Assembly (NCBI RefSeq): GCF_003946395.1
Contig: NZ_RHNZ01000008.1
Location: 90,474-154,473 of the forward strand
Reading direction: 5' to 3'
Length of the DNA: 64,000 nucleotides
Source: Levilactobacillus fuyuanensis
GTDB lineage: Bacteria > Bacillota > Bacilli > Lactobacillales > Lactobacillaceae
Shown here piece after piece: positions 36,733-45,052 of this stretch. How positions within the stretch are numbered: the first letter of the stretch is position 1; every line of letters begins with the position of its first letter. The notes beneath the pieces are model-generated. The model did not search any database and was not told the DNA's origin. It worked only from the letters and a program-made list of their open reading frames with translations. A program made the translations under genes and the position numbers.

Positions 36733-36832
36733 CCGCCTGCGGTTGCCAGAGATTCTGCCGCTGTGGGGATCACCTCCAGCCAAAGTACGGGCTGTCGGCT
36801 CGGCTGGCGCCATCTCTGGCCTCCTCCGGCTA
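36733..36832 (-). repeat. Structured intergenic repeat, copy D (short form)
   Basis: On the minus strand it aligns with copy C: TTAGCCGGAGG, GATGGCGCCAGCCG, GCCCGT-CTT-GGCT, TCCCCACAGCGGCAGAAT and AACCGCAGGCG. Outer stem CCAGAGAT / ATCTCTGG (36746-36753, 36812-36819), where C has CAGGGAT / ATCCCTG, is a compensated change. The two middle hairpins of C are missing. It lies in the 5' leader of the DUF2264 gene in the direction of transcription. Confidence 0.75.
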
Positions 36833-36873
36833 ATCCTGTTTTCACCCCATAATAATCGCTTAATTCGTATAAA

Positions 36874-36884
36874 GCTTAGTAAAC
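36874..36884. promoter_or_regulatory. LacI-type operator upstream of DUF2264
   Basis: GCTTAGTAAAC, 10 of 11 bases of the palindrome seen at 31431. A minus-strand TATACG directly downstream may be the -10. Confidence 0.5.
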
Positions 36885-36943
36885 CGTGGTATCACTAATA
36901 ATTATCCGTAATGATTAGTACACTTCAATCACTTTTCGAAAAA

Positions 36944-36971
36944 GGCTCTACGCCGTTAGTGACATAGAGTC
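36944..36971 (-). terminator. Terminator of the MFS gene
   Basis: Minus-strand GACTCTATG / CGTAGAGCC followed by TTTTT, so the carrier and the DUF2264 operon are separate transcription units. Confidence 0.6.
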
Positions 36972-37028
36972 TTCCGTACGTTTGCTAATAAACGTCTCTT
37001 TTTCCTAACATCATTTAATCTGGCAAAA

Positions 37029-38324
37029 CTACCGAACCCGTTTGATCATGGCAATGGCAATCCCACCGACTAATTCCATGGCAATGGCAAAGATGAAGAT
37101 GGCACCGTAACCAAAGGCGGCAACGATAGCTGAAGCCACCATGGCACCTAACATCTGGCCTAACGTGTTGGCCAAATTGATCAGCCCTAAGTCTTTCCCG
37201 GCAGTGTCAGATGAAGGCAAAACGTCCATGTTCAAGGCACCATCGACAGAGTTGTATAACCCATTCCCGAAGGCAGCGATGACGGCATAAACGAACATTG
37301 CCCATGGTTTTTGAACAAACAGTGGAAACAATGCAGCGAAACCTAAGGCAAAGGTGGCAATCACAACTGGTGCCTTAACCCGGTTCAGCTTGTCGGCCAA
37401 TGGTCCCCCAATCAAGGCGAAGATCACACCGATGATTAACATAATTGAGGAGAAGATGGAAATTGATTTCCCAGCTTCACTCGTTCCTTGACCAATGTAA
37501 TCGGTGAACAGGAAGAGTAAGAAGGTCGTGACGATGGTTGACCCAACAACCATGAAGAACTTACCCGTCAAAGCTAAATAGAAGTCCCGTGCGTCATGCG
37601 TTGGGAAGAAGAAGTACTTCTTTAAAGTGTCCTTGTTGATGGCAACTTTAGGTTCGTCCAAATTGCCCTTTTCTTGAATCAAGAGCAAGTGAATGATGGC
37701 CAAGACAACGGTACTGCCGGCCATGAAGTAAATCCCCATCTTAACGTTACCCAAGAATTGAGCCGCTAACAGCGCAAACCCTTGTTGGGCGATGGTAAAA
37801 CCGACCCCGTAGAAAGTCGAAACAGTTCCCCGCCATTTTGGTGCGACCCGGTCCGATATTTGCGGATATATCGCCGCAGCAATGGCATTTTCGGCCGCAG
37901 CCGCGATGATCCAGATCAGGATGATGGCCATGATTGATTTAACATTGGCAATGACGACCAGTGAAATCGCGATGGCAATCGTGCCGACAACGATATAAGG
38001 CTTCCGTTTCCCAAAGCGGGTCCGGGTAACATCTGAGAATGCCCCGAATAACAGGTTGGCAATCGCCCCAGTGATGGAAGCGACCGTGGCTAAAATCCCA
38101 ACGGCCCAAACCTTATGTACAGGGTCCAATTGCGCGAATAATTGCGGGATTAAAACACTTCTAGTGGATCCAATTGGCCCGTACCAGCATAATGGCGCCA
38201 AAAACATAGCGGATGAAACCATCCAAGGCAGCTTAGGTTGTTCCTCGTCTTTAACTTTGGCGTTGGTAACGACCCCGACACCAGCCTTGACAGCCTGCTT
38301 GTCCGTCTTATCTTCTTTCGACAT
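37029..38324 (-). CDS. MFS sugar/oligosaccharide transporter
   Basis: 431 residues, twelve predicted helices. The loop FGAFSDVTRTRFGKRKPYIVVG is typical of GPH/SLC45-like sugar carriers within the major facilitator group. It is controlled by two copies of the LacI-type palindrome and by cre sites, and lies next to intracellular glucuronidases. It is therefore the likely importer of the glycan fragments. Substrate is inferred only from neighbours. Confidence 0.85.
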   Translation of the reverse strand: MSKEDKTDKQAVKAGVGVVTNAKVKDEEQPKLPWMVSSAMFLAPLCWYGPIGSTRSVLIPQLFAQLDPVHKVWAVGILATVASITGAIANLLFGAFSDVTRTRFGKRKPYIVVGTIAIAISLVVIANVKSIMAIILIWIIAAAAENAIAAAIYPQISDRVAPKWRGTVSTFYGVGFTIAQQGFALLAAQFLGNVKMGIYFMAGSTVVLAIIHLLLIQEKGNLDEPKVAINKDTLKKYFFFPTHDARDFYLALTGKFFMVVGSTIVTTFLLFLFTDYIGQGTSEAGKSISIFSSIMLIIGVIFALIGGPLADKLNRVKAPVVIATFALGFAALFPLFVQKPWAMFVYAVIAAFGNGLYNSVDGALNMDVLPSSDTAGKDLGLINLANTLGQMLGAMVASAIVAAFGYGAIFIFAIAMELVGGIAIAMIKRVR

Positions 38325-38384
38325 TATTTCTCACTCCTAAGTATGTATAGATTTTGTAAGGGCTTTCTTTTTCCGTATTTAGTG

Positions 38385-38412
38385 GGCTCCCTTGAATCGA
38401 ACATCGGGAGCC
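38385..38412 (-). promoter_or_regulatory. Hairpin in the MFS leader
   Basis: GGCTCCC / GGGAGCC with a 14-base loop, in the untranslated leader about 60 bases before the ATG. It has no T run, so it may act on RNA stability or translation rather than termination. Confidence 0.35.
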
Positions 38413-38439
38413 TTCTCAGAGTTACTAAATTGCGGAAAG

Positions 38440-38535
38440 TAAAAGCGCTTACAACTGGATTATAACGCTTTCATTTTGCAAAGTATAGACGTTATTTAGT
38501 AAAACATCATGAAGTTTTATGGTTATTTACTAAAC
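38440..38535 (-). promoter_or_regulatory. MFS carrier control region: cre sites and two LacI-type operators
   Basis: cre TAAAAGCGCTTACA (38440-38453, one mismatch), a weaker cre TTATAACGCTTTCA (38460-38473, overlapping a minus-strand TATAAT), and the operators ATTTAGTAAAA (38494-38504) and ATTTACTAAAC (38525-38535, reverse complement GTTTAGTAAAT). The two operators are spaced 31 bases, about three helical turns. This predicts repression by both CcpA and the local LacI protein. Confidence 0.6.
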
Positions 38536-38741
38536 ATACTATTAGACCGGCTTTCGAGCTACTAAAATTTTTAATTAAAAAAGCAACGGCCGCCACACTA
38601 GCACCGCTACTCCCTCATCTCATTCTTCATTGTCATATTATCAGCTTGTGTTGCTAGTTTGGTGAGCTAACTCTTAGTATCAGCACACCTGGCGGATGAA
38701 GCCACTACATCTGCAAACAAATAGTTACTAAATAACTCGTC
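38536..38741. other. Intergenic stretch
   Basis: No ORF, promoter or RNA that I can support, apart from small imperfect inverted repeats. Confidence 0.35.
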
Positions 38742-38951
38742 TTACTGATCAGATATTTTCGCATCTTTACGTAACTTCTGCAGGTCCTCAGGCCGTACTG
38801 CTAATTTAACTTCGCCTGTTTCTAAATTGACCTCCGCTGTCACTTTGACCGTCTTCATCATGACACTTGTCACGTGACGCACAATTTTCACAGGAAATCC
38901 GCCGGCTAAAACCTCATATTGTTGGTGCACTGGTAAGCCCTCCCAGGTCAT
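38742..38951 (-). CDS. Hypothetical small protein
   Basis: 69 residues with no recognisable family. The C-terminal half (TAEVNLETGEVKLAVRPEDL, then a basic tail) reads like a folded beta-hairpin plus helix, and codon use is protein-like. The RBS is weak (GTGGG). A shorter start at the Met-Met pair near residue 31 is possible. Single gene. Confidence 0.45.
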   Translation of the reverse strand: MTWEGLPVHQQYEVLAGGFPVKIVRHVTSVMMKTVKVTAEVNLETGEVKLAVRPEDLQKLRKDAKISDQ

Positions 38952-39056
38952 GTTTGCCCACAGGATAACACACTCTTAGGTTCATCCCCCGGTAGCACGC
39001 CTTACAAATATCCTAATACCCATTTAAGACCGGAACCCACCACTCTAGAGCATAAA

Positions 39057-39093
39057 AAGCACCGGGACGGCTGTTTTCACCATCCCGATGCTT
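39057..39093 (-). terminator. Terminator of the NCS2 permease gene
   Basis: Imperfect stem AAGCATCGGGATGG / CCGTCCCGGTGCTT on the minus strand, then TTTT. Confidence 0.7.
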
Positions 39094-39107
39094 CCTGATT
39101 CGCCCAA

Positions 39108-40565
39108 TTAGACTAATGCCAGCACCGCGAAGTTAATCACGAATAGCGCCGAGACAATCCAGATTAAGCCGTGAACCTCTTTAGCCTTGCCTTCGACCGT
39201 CTTGACCAGACAGTAGAAGATGAACCCAGCCGCGATTCCGTAGGTAATGTTGTAAGCAAACGCCATGATAAACGACGTCATGAAGGCTGGAATTGCCTCG
39301 CCAAAGTCGTGCCACGGAATCTTACTGAAGGAACTCATCATCATGATGCCGACCAGAATCAGTGATGGCGCAATGGCAGCCGTTGGAATGATCGACAGCA
39401 GTGGTGAGGCCAATGAACTCAACAGGAACAGGATGGAGACGACCACACTGGTCAACCCGGTTCGGCCACCCGCGCCGATTCCCGCGGAACTTTCTACATA
39501 GGTCGTCAGGTTAGATGTCCCGAAGATGGAGCCCACCCCGGTCGCAATAGAATCGGCGAACAACGCCTTATCTAACTTCGACTTGAACCCGGGTTGTGCT
39601 TCCAGTTCCAGCTCCCGTTTGCCGGAGAAGATTCCCGTCTGCCGACCGGTTCCAATGAAGGTTCCCAGCGAGTCAAAGGTATCGGAGAGACTGAAGGACA
39701 GAATCGTCATCAACACCAGGATCACCCGATTATGCTCGGCAAACAGCGAGCCCATCCCCTCGGACGAGAAGGCTGCCAGGAAAGTCGTGCCCAATTGATG
39801 AAAGGATGACCCAATCGAATAGCCACTCGCGAGGTGCAGGTTCGTCACGCCCATGGGAATTCCGATAACCGTTGTCGTTAAGATTCCAATCAGTAAGGCA
39901 CCCGGCACTTTCCGCACCTTAAAGATCACGGTCACGACCAGACCAATAACGGCCAGAATCAATGCTGGGGAATTGAACACTTCCAGCGCTGGCGTGATAC
40001 TCCCGTTGGTCACGACTGAACCGATACCGTGCTTGAAGGTCTCCTGTGTAGCGTTAAACGCCTTGCCATTGACTGTCAGGATGCTGCTAGCATCGCTGGT
40101 GAACTGCAAGAAGTTTCCGTTCTTCAATCCCACGTAGGCGATGAACGCCCCAATCCCCCCACTGATAGCAAGCTGGAGGTTGACCGGAATGGCGGAAATC
40201 AGCATTTTCCGAATCTTAGTCGCCGTAATAATGATGTTAATAATGCCACAGAAGAATACTAACGCTAGGGCCTGTTGCCAAGTAAAGCCCAGCCCCATAA
40301 CCACGGTGTACGTGAAGAAGGCGTTCAACCCCATCCCCGGTGCCAACGCATACGGCACGTTCGCAAACAATCCCATGACTAAGGTTCCAGCAACGGAAGC
40401 GATAATCGTCGCGAGGAAGACCGCCTGTTGCGGCATTCCCGTCTGTCCCAGGATCTGGGGGTTAACGAAGAGAATATATGACATGGCGAAGAAGGTCGTG
40501 ACCCCCGCACCGATTTCAGTACCAACGGTGGTTCCTGACTCTTTGAGCCTGAAAAACTTATCCAC
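39108..40565 (-). CDS. NCS2-family purine permease (AzgA/PbuG type)
   Basis: 485 residues, about 12-14 helices. The opening ESGTTVGTEIGAGVTTFFAM and the APGMGLNAFFTYTVV motif near residue 75 are characteristic for adenine/guanine/hypoxanthine:proton symporters. TSNLTTYVESSAGIGAGGRTG near residue 355 is the second signature. RBS AGGAGG. Possible PurR boxes lie around the promoter; no purine riboswitch core was seen in the leader. Confidence 0.92.
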   Translation of the reverse strand: MDKFFRLKESGTTVGTEIGAGVTTFFAMSYILFVNPQILGQTGMPQQAVFLATIIASVAGTLVMGLFANVPYALAPGMGLNAFFTYTVVMGLGFTWQQALALVFFCGIINIIITATKIRKMLISAIPVNLQLAISGGIGAFIAYVGLKNGNFLQFTSDASSILTVNGKAFNATQETFKHGIGSVVTNGSITPALEVFNSPALILAVIGLVVTVIFKVRKVPGALLIGILTTTVIGIPMGVTNLHLASGYSIGSSFHQLGTTFLAAFSSEGMGSLFAEHNRVILVLMTILSFSLSDTFDSLGTFIGTGRQTGIFSGKRELELEAQPGFKSKLDKALFADSIATGVGSIFGTSNLTTYVESSAGIGAGGRTGLTSVVVSILFLLSSLASPLLSIIPTAAIAPSLILVGIMMMSSFSKIPWHDFGEAIPAFMTSFIMAFAYNITYGIAAGFIFYCLVKTVEGKAKEVHGLIWIVSALFVINFAVLALV

Positions 40566-40582
40566 GGTGGATTCCTCCTATA

Positions 40583-40690
40583 AAATACGAACATTAAATA
40601 ATAAATAAAAGATAATTGTCAGCTTCTATATGGAGAACTATACCAGATTATGCTGAATAAGCCAAGAAAAACATATGATACACGAACTTA
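40583..40690 (-). promoter_or_regulatory. NCS2 permease promoter with PurBox-like sites
   Basis: Minus-strand TTGGCT (40665-40660), 17 bases, TATAGT (40642-40637). AAATACGAACATT (40583-40595) has 12 of 13 bases of the PurBox AWWWCCGAACWWT, and ATACACGAACTTA (40678-40690) has 10. One lies in the leader, the other just upstream of -35. Confidence 0.45.
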
Positions 40691-40762
40691 ACAGGTTCTG
40701 GCACCATTGATGTTGGCACACCACTAACGGCCTTCCCCCCAAAAAAGTAGGCAACTAAAAAA

Positions 40763-40796
40763 CGCCAGCAAGCTGACTGTAATCAACTTGCTGGCG
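40763..40796 (-). terminator. Terminator of the cadA-type gene
   Basis: CGCCAGCAAG / CTTGCTGGCG; on the minus strand followed by six T. Confidence 0.8.
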
Positions 40797-40822
40797 CCTC
40801 ATTTTAGCATTCAATTTAGATT

Positions 40823-42730
40823 CTATCCGCTAACCTTCGCCAAAGTTTTCTGAACCTTACGTGGCTTCTCTTGACGACCAATCAATAATAGTCGTAATGT
40901 ATTTAGGACGGCAATCAGCGTCACACCCACATCGGAGAAGACCGCCCACCACATGGTCGTGATACCAAAGGCGGCCAGTGTCAGGAAGAGAATCTTGATG
41001 CCAAGGGCAAACACAATATTTTCCCAAACAATCTGTTTGGTTCGCTTGGCAATCGCAATCGTTCGTGGAATTGCCAGGGGATCATCGTTCATCAGCACCA
41101 CATCGGCCGACTCAATGGCGGCGTCGGAACCCAACGCGCCCATGGCAATCCCTACATCGGCACTGGCTAAGACTGGCGTATCGTTTAACCCATCACCAAC
41201 AAACGCCAACTTTTCTTTAGACCCTAATTGGGCTTTCAAAGCTCCCATCTCAGCCACCTTATCCTGTGGTAGTAGCTCCGTTTTAACAGCATCGATGCCA
41301 ATTTGTTGGCCTACAGCCTGGCCGACCTGGCGATTATCCCCGGTCAACATGACCGTATGTTTCACACCGTCCTGCTTCAGCGCGCGCAGTGCTGGTACCG
41401 TGTTTTCCTTAATCGCGTCAGCAACTTCAATGGCCCCTTGGTACTGGCCAGCTAACGCAACGTAGACCATGGTCCCGGTCGTACCTTCTGGTAAATCAGT
41501 CATTACGCCAACTTGGCGCATTAGCTTGGCATTCCCCACGTAAAGTGGCTGTCCATCTTGCGTAGCCTTCACACCCAGCCCAACTAGCTCTTCAGCGGCC
41601 GACTGATTGTCAGTGCTCAGACCGGCCATCGCCACGATCGACTTGGCAATGGGATGTGGGGAAGCTACTTCGGCAGTCGCTGCCAGCTTAATTAACGCCG
41701 GCTTACTGAGCCTGACCGGGGCCACATTGACCACGGCAAATTCGCCGCGCGTCAGCGTTCCCGTCTTATCGAAGGCCACCGTTTTCACCTGATTCAAGGC
41801 TTCCAAGTAGTTGCTGCCTTTGATGAGCACCCCACTGCGTGATGCCGCACCTATCCCGCCAAAGTAACTGAGCGGCACGGAGATGACCAGCGCACAGGGA
41901 CAGGAAATCACTAAGAAGATCAGCGCCCGGTAGAGCCAATCGGCAAAGGGTTGGGCAAAGAACAGCGGTGGTACAATCGCCAATAATGCCGCCATCCCAA
42001 CGACAGCAGGGGTATAAACCCGTGCAAATTTTGTAATAAAGTTTTCAGTCTTCGTCTTCTTATTAGTGGCATCCTGAACCAACTCAAGAATTTTGGCCAC
42101 AGTCGAATCCGCGTAAGCTTTCTCGACCTGGAGCTCGATCACGCCATTGCTGACGATGGTCCCACTCAACGCCTGATCACCAGCAGCGACCATCGTTGGC
42201 TTCGTTTCACCAGTTAAAGCCTTGGTGTCCAAATAGGTCTCGCCACTCGTGACCGTGCCATCGGCGGGAACCTTTTCCCCTGGCCGCACGATGAGCGTGT
42301 CCCCCACTTTGATCTGGTCCGGTGTGATCTGTTGCGTATGACCGTTGACCACTAGGTTTGCGGAGTCCGGCCGAATCTTCAGGAGGGAAGTGATGGACTG
42401 CTTGGACTTGCTGACGGCAGAATCCTGGAAGAACTCGCCAATGCGATAGAACAGCATGACCGCAACAGCTTCAGGATACTGCTGAATCGCCAAGGCCCCA
42501 ACCGTTGCGACCGTCATCAGGAAGGCTTCACCAAAGAGCTTACCATTAAACAAATCCTTCACGGCATCCACGAGGATTGGACCGCCCACGAGCAGGTACG
42601 CCAACAGGTATAGCCCAATTGTAACCGCTTTCAATAATGGTAAGAAACTGGCAATGGCGAGGAGCAACATACTCCCTAAGATCGTGGCTAAGTCACGTTT
42701 GGTTTCTGCTAATTTTAAATATTCCCGCAT
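40823..42730 (-). CDS. cadA: Heavy-metal (Cd/Zn/Co) P1B-type ATPase
   Basis: 635 residues. CPC in ISCPCALVISVPLSYFGG near residue 276, DKTGTLTRGEF near 320, HP in EVASPHPIAKS, GDGLNDTPVLA near 520, and a C-terminal membrane helix with Asp in FSDVGVTLIAVLNTLRLL, typical of Zn/Cd pumps. There is no N-terminal CxxC domain. It is divergent from an ArsR-type repressor, with a symmetric operator in between, the usual cad layout. It exports Zn, Cd or Co. Confidence 0.92.
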   Translation of the reverse strand: MREYLKLAETKRDLATILGSMLLLAIASFLPLLKAVTIGLYLLAYLLVGGPILVDAVKDLFNGKLFGEAFLMTVATVGALAIQQYPEAVAVMLFYRIGEFFQDSAVSKSKQSITSLLKIRPDSANLVVNGHTQQITPDQIKVGDTLIVRPGEKVPADGTVTSGETYLDTKALTGETKPTMVAAGDQALSGTIVSNGVIELQVEKAYADSTVAKILELVQDATNKKTKTENFITKFARVYTPAVVGMAALLAIVPPLFFAQPFADWLYRALIFLVISCPCALVISVPLSYFGGIGAASRSGVLIKGSNYLEALNQVKTVAFDKTGTLTRGEFAVVNVAPVRLSKPALIKLAATAEVASPHPIAKSIVAMAGLSTDNQSAAEELVGLGVKATQDGQPLYVGNAKLMRQVGVMTDLPEGTTGTMVYVALAGQYQGAIEVADAIKENTVPALRALKQDGVKHTVMLTGDNRQVGQAVGQQIGIDAVKTELLPQDKVAEMGALKAQLGSKEKLAFVGDGLNDTPVLASADVGIAMGALGSDAAIESADVVLMNDDPLAIPRTIAIAKRTKQIVWENIVFALGIKILFLTLAAFGITTMWWAVFSDVGVTLIAVLNTLRLLLIGRQEKPRKVQKTLAKVSG

Positions 42731-42752
42731 CGTACTCGCCTCCTAAAATTTG

Positions 42753-42772
42753 ATATGAACGGTCGCTCATAT
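42753..42772. promoter_or_regulatory. ArsR/CadC-type operator
   Basis: Inverted repeat ATATGA (42753-42758) / TCATAT (42767-42772) in the cadA-arsR gap, resembling 12-2-12 SmtB/CadC/CzrA sites. Confidence 0.6.
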
Positions 42773-42860
42773 GTATATGCTCATCATAACATATCTAAAA
42801 GGCGTGTCAACTGCTAAAGTGACCAAACTTGCATCAGTCTTTTATGATAAAATGAAAGCT

Positions 42861-43178
42861 ATGGTGACTAATATGGAAAAACAAAATAATCAGCTTCCCA
42901 CAACTACAGAAATTAAAAAGAGTGTTGACCTCTTTAAAACCTTTGGTGACGCAACCCGCTACCAGATTCTTTCGTTACTCTACCAAGGGAGTCGCACCGT
43001 CAGTGAAATTACGGCCGTCATGGACGTGTCGCAATCCGCCATCTCCCATCAGCTCAAGACCTTACGTCAGGCTGGATTGGTTGTCGGCAATCGCGATGGT
43101 AAGTTTATCAAATACACCCTCGCCGACGAACATATCTTTGAGATTTTCGAATTGGTTAAGGAACATATTCAAGAATAG
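42861..43178 (+). CDS. ArsR/SmtB-family metal-responsive repressor
   Basis: About 105 residues. FKTFGDATRYQILSLLYQGS and the recognition helix VSQSAISHQLKTLRQAGLV are the ArsR fold; the C-terminal helix has DEHIFEIFELVKEHI, which holds the Asp/His/Glu/His residues of the alpha5 metal site in CzrA-like zinc sensors. There is no CxC motif of the arsenic or cadmium type. The frame is open from 42771 but that stretch contains the operator and promoter (TGACCA-N17-TATGAT), so 42861 or 42873 is the more likely start; the RBS is poor for both. Confidence 0.85.
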   Translation: MVTNMEKQNNQLPTTTEIKKSVDLFKTFGDATRYQILSLLYQGSRTVSEITAVMDVSQSAISHQLKTLRQAGLVVGNRDGKFIKYTLADEHIFEIFELVKEHIQE

Positions 43179-43185
43179 TTAAAAA

Positions 43186-43285
43186 GAGTGGGACAAGAGG
43201 CGGTTAGCTGGCGAGCATTAAGGCTGCTAATCGAATAATCCCGAATTTGGATTATTTGGTTAGCAGTTTTAAGCGGAACCGGCTG
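43186..43285 (+). repeat. GTGGGACAAGA-type intergenic hairpin repeat
   Basis: Begins GAGTGGGACAAGAGGCGGTT. An inner stem CTGCTAA plus AATAATCC (43224-43241) pairs with GGATTATT plus TTAGCAG (43249-43266), and outer GGTT/AACC closes it. From memory, GTGGGACAAGA-led hairpins recur between genes in lactobacilli. There is only one copy in this window, so repetition cannot be shown here. Confidence 0.45.
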
Positions 43286-43324
43286 CCTTTTGGCGCACGT
43301 TTCGGCCATATAAGATTGGGTAGC

Positions 43325-43356
43325 AAAAGGACCTGGAATTTTTCCCAGGTCCTTTT
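43325..43356. terminator. Bidirectional terminator
   Basis: Twelve-base perfect stem AAAAGGACCTGG / CCAGGTCCTTTT between arsR and the matrixin gene. Confidence 0.85.
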
Positions 43357-43360
43357 ATGT

Positions 43361-44110
43361 TTAACTTTTGGTTTTCTGATAGACCTGACGTAGCCCCCGG
43401 ACATCCGCCGGAGACAGGGACATTTTCCCTTGATCCAGCGGATACATGACTGAAGACCGGGCCATGCTGTGGTCAAGCCCTAGCGCGTGGCCTAGTTCGT
43501 GAATCGCCACGGAATCCTTAAACGCCAGCGCGTACGTAATATTCAAGCTGGCCGTCGCCTTGTTACGGATAGTCATCCCCCGAAAGCTGACCGTTTCTGT
43601 GATCTGCGGGCCGCCACGGCCGAGTTCTACGCTGGTCTGATTTCGGGTAACTTTCTTATGATAGGCGCCGAAAGTAATTTGATTTTCAGTTTGAGCTGCC
43701 TTCCCGGCCTTCAGGTGAACGATCCCCGTATGATTATAGACGTGAACTGCGTGGGTAAATGCCTGCCGCTCCTTAGCCGGTACATTCTTGGCAAAGTGAT
43801 ACTTGTAGGTCCGTTTCAGCTTCTGCCCCGCAACGATGGGTTCAATTGGCGTGCCGGTGGCCTGCTTCGTCTGCTTGTGACTGACCTGTTCCACTTTGAC
43901 GGCAGATTCCGGTTGTTCAGAATGCGCTGACGCCTGGCCACTACCTTGCCGTTTCGTCGGTTGCTGGTGACCGCTAATCCAGCGCGTCACACCTGCTTGT
44001 AACTGAGTAACCTCACTGGGCACGTTGGAAAATGGGCCCCAGCCAGTCTTCGCAACGAGCACTACGACTACTAACGCAACGACTATTAGTAATCGCCTAA
44101 CAACTTTCAC
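43361..44110 (-). CDS. Matrixin-type zinc metalloprotease, membrane-anchored
   Basis: 249 residues. N-terminal hydrophobic anchor (RRLLIVVALVVVVLVAKTGW), a low-complexity Gln/Ser/Lys-rich linker (about 45-90), then the protease domain with HELGHALGLDHS near residue 202 and the Met-turn SVMYPLDQG. It is a secreted or surface-tethered protease of the M10 type seen in lactobacilli. Substrate unknown. Single gene. Confidence 0.9.
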   Translation of the reverse strand: MKVVRRLLIVVALVVVVLVAKTGWGPFSNVPSEVTQLQAGVTRWISGHQQPTKRQGSGQASAHSEQPESAVKVEQVSHKQTKQATGTPIEPIVAGQKLKRTYKYHFAKNVPAKERQAFTHAVHVYNHTGIVHLKAGKAAQTENQITFGAYHKKVTRNQTSVELGRGGPQITETVSFRGMTIRNKATASLNITYALAFKDSVAIHELGHALGLDHSMARSSVMYPLDQGKMSLSPADVRGLRQVYQKTKS

Positions 44111-44222
44111 ACTGATCTCCCTTTCTCAATCCGTAATCTTGTTCGGGTTAAAACGACCCAATTAGTGTGATTTTACCTGGGTGCTGGGTGAATAGCAAGG
44201 CTTTCTCGAAACACAGAACAGC

Positions 44223-44888
44223 CTATCTCAACATTAAAAGTCGTGAATAAGTTGCCACGACCCTGTCGAATTGATTGGGTGCAACGGCCTGGTGAACAGC
44301 CGCCTGGTGCGCCGGTACCACTATCTCTTGCACAACTTGGTCAAAGTAGCCGGTAATCAGCCCCGCCACCGTTTGATCACTGCTCAGTAAGAACTCTCGG
44401 GTCAACATTGCCGGAATGATCTGCTGATCCTGCAAGACCATCAACTGCGGTAGCAACGTTGCGCTAAAGCACCCCACCGCCTGACCATCCTGGTAAAATT
44501 GCTGGAGTCGTTGACTATAATCGTGCCGAACGCGCATAAACTGCTGATAGAGCACCGGATAATCCTGCTTGAGGTCGCGTAAGAAGACGGTCGTCGTCGT
44601 TCCCAAGTAGGCAATATTCGCCGTAAAGACCTTAGGCAACGCCGCCGCAAATGCCGTTGGTTCAGCGATGTCCGTGGGAACCCGTAAATCCGCCACAAAA
44701 TCTAGGTAACGCTGTACCATGGCCGTGATCACGCCATCTTTAGACCCGAAATATTGGTACAGTTTAGCCCGACTGACATGCATGATTTTGGCTAATTCAT
44801 CGACCTTAATCCCAGCAAACCCATGAACAATCACGTTCTCCTGAACACTCATAATCATCTGTAGCTTGCGTTCTTCCTTATCGATCAA
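44223..44888 (-). CDS. TetR/AcrR-family regulator
   Basis: 221 residues. HTH in the N-terminal 60 (GFAGIKVDELAKIMHVSRAK, LYQYFGSKDGVI), followed by an all-helical ligand domain. The start is a TTG at 44888 with GAGGGG ten bases upstream; an internal ATG a few codons on is the alternative. It is divergent from the alpha/beta hydrolase-like gene and probably controls it. The ligand is unknown. Confidence 0.85.
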   Translation of the reverse strand: MIDKEERKLQMIMSVQENVIVHGFAGIKVDELAKIMHVSRAKLYQYFGSKDGVITAMVQRYLDFVADLRVPTDIAEPTAFAAALPKVFTANIAYLGTTTTVFLRDLKQDYPVLYQQFMRVRHDYSQRLQQFYQDGQAVGCFSATLLPQLMVLQDQQIIPAMLTREFLLSSDQTVAGLITGYFDQVVQEIVVPAHQAAVHQAVAPNQFDRVVATYSRLLMLR

Positions 44889-44987
44889 TCCCGCCAGTCC
44901 CCTCTTTTTTGCCCATCATACCGTATTTCAGGAAATCAGACAAATTATATTATTTAGACGTTTTAAACAATAATAGTATATTTTGTA

Positions 44988-45016
44988 TTGACTTCCATTA
45001 AAATCCAAGATATCTT
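44988..45016 (+). promoter_or_regulatory. Promoter of the hydrolase-like gene
   Basis: TTGACT (44988-44993), 17 bases, TATCTT (45011-45016). A GTTTTAAAC palindrome lies upstream near 44960, a possible TetR site. Confidence 0.55.
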
Positions 45017-45052
45017 TAAAGCAGTTAATTCGGTTCGCGAAGGGAGAAACGC

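Noticed and set aside
40566..40720. Purine riboswitch in the NCS2 permease leader
   Set aside because: The conserved loop sequences of the purine aptamer are not present; PurBox-like sites explain the region better.
43252..43476. 74-codon ORF overlapping the matrixin end
   Set aside because: It runs through a terminator hairpin and the matrixin frame is certain.
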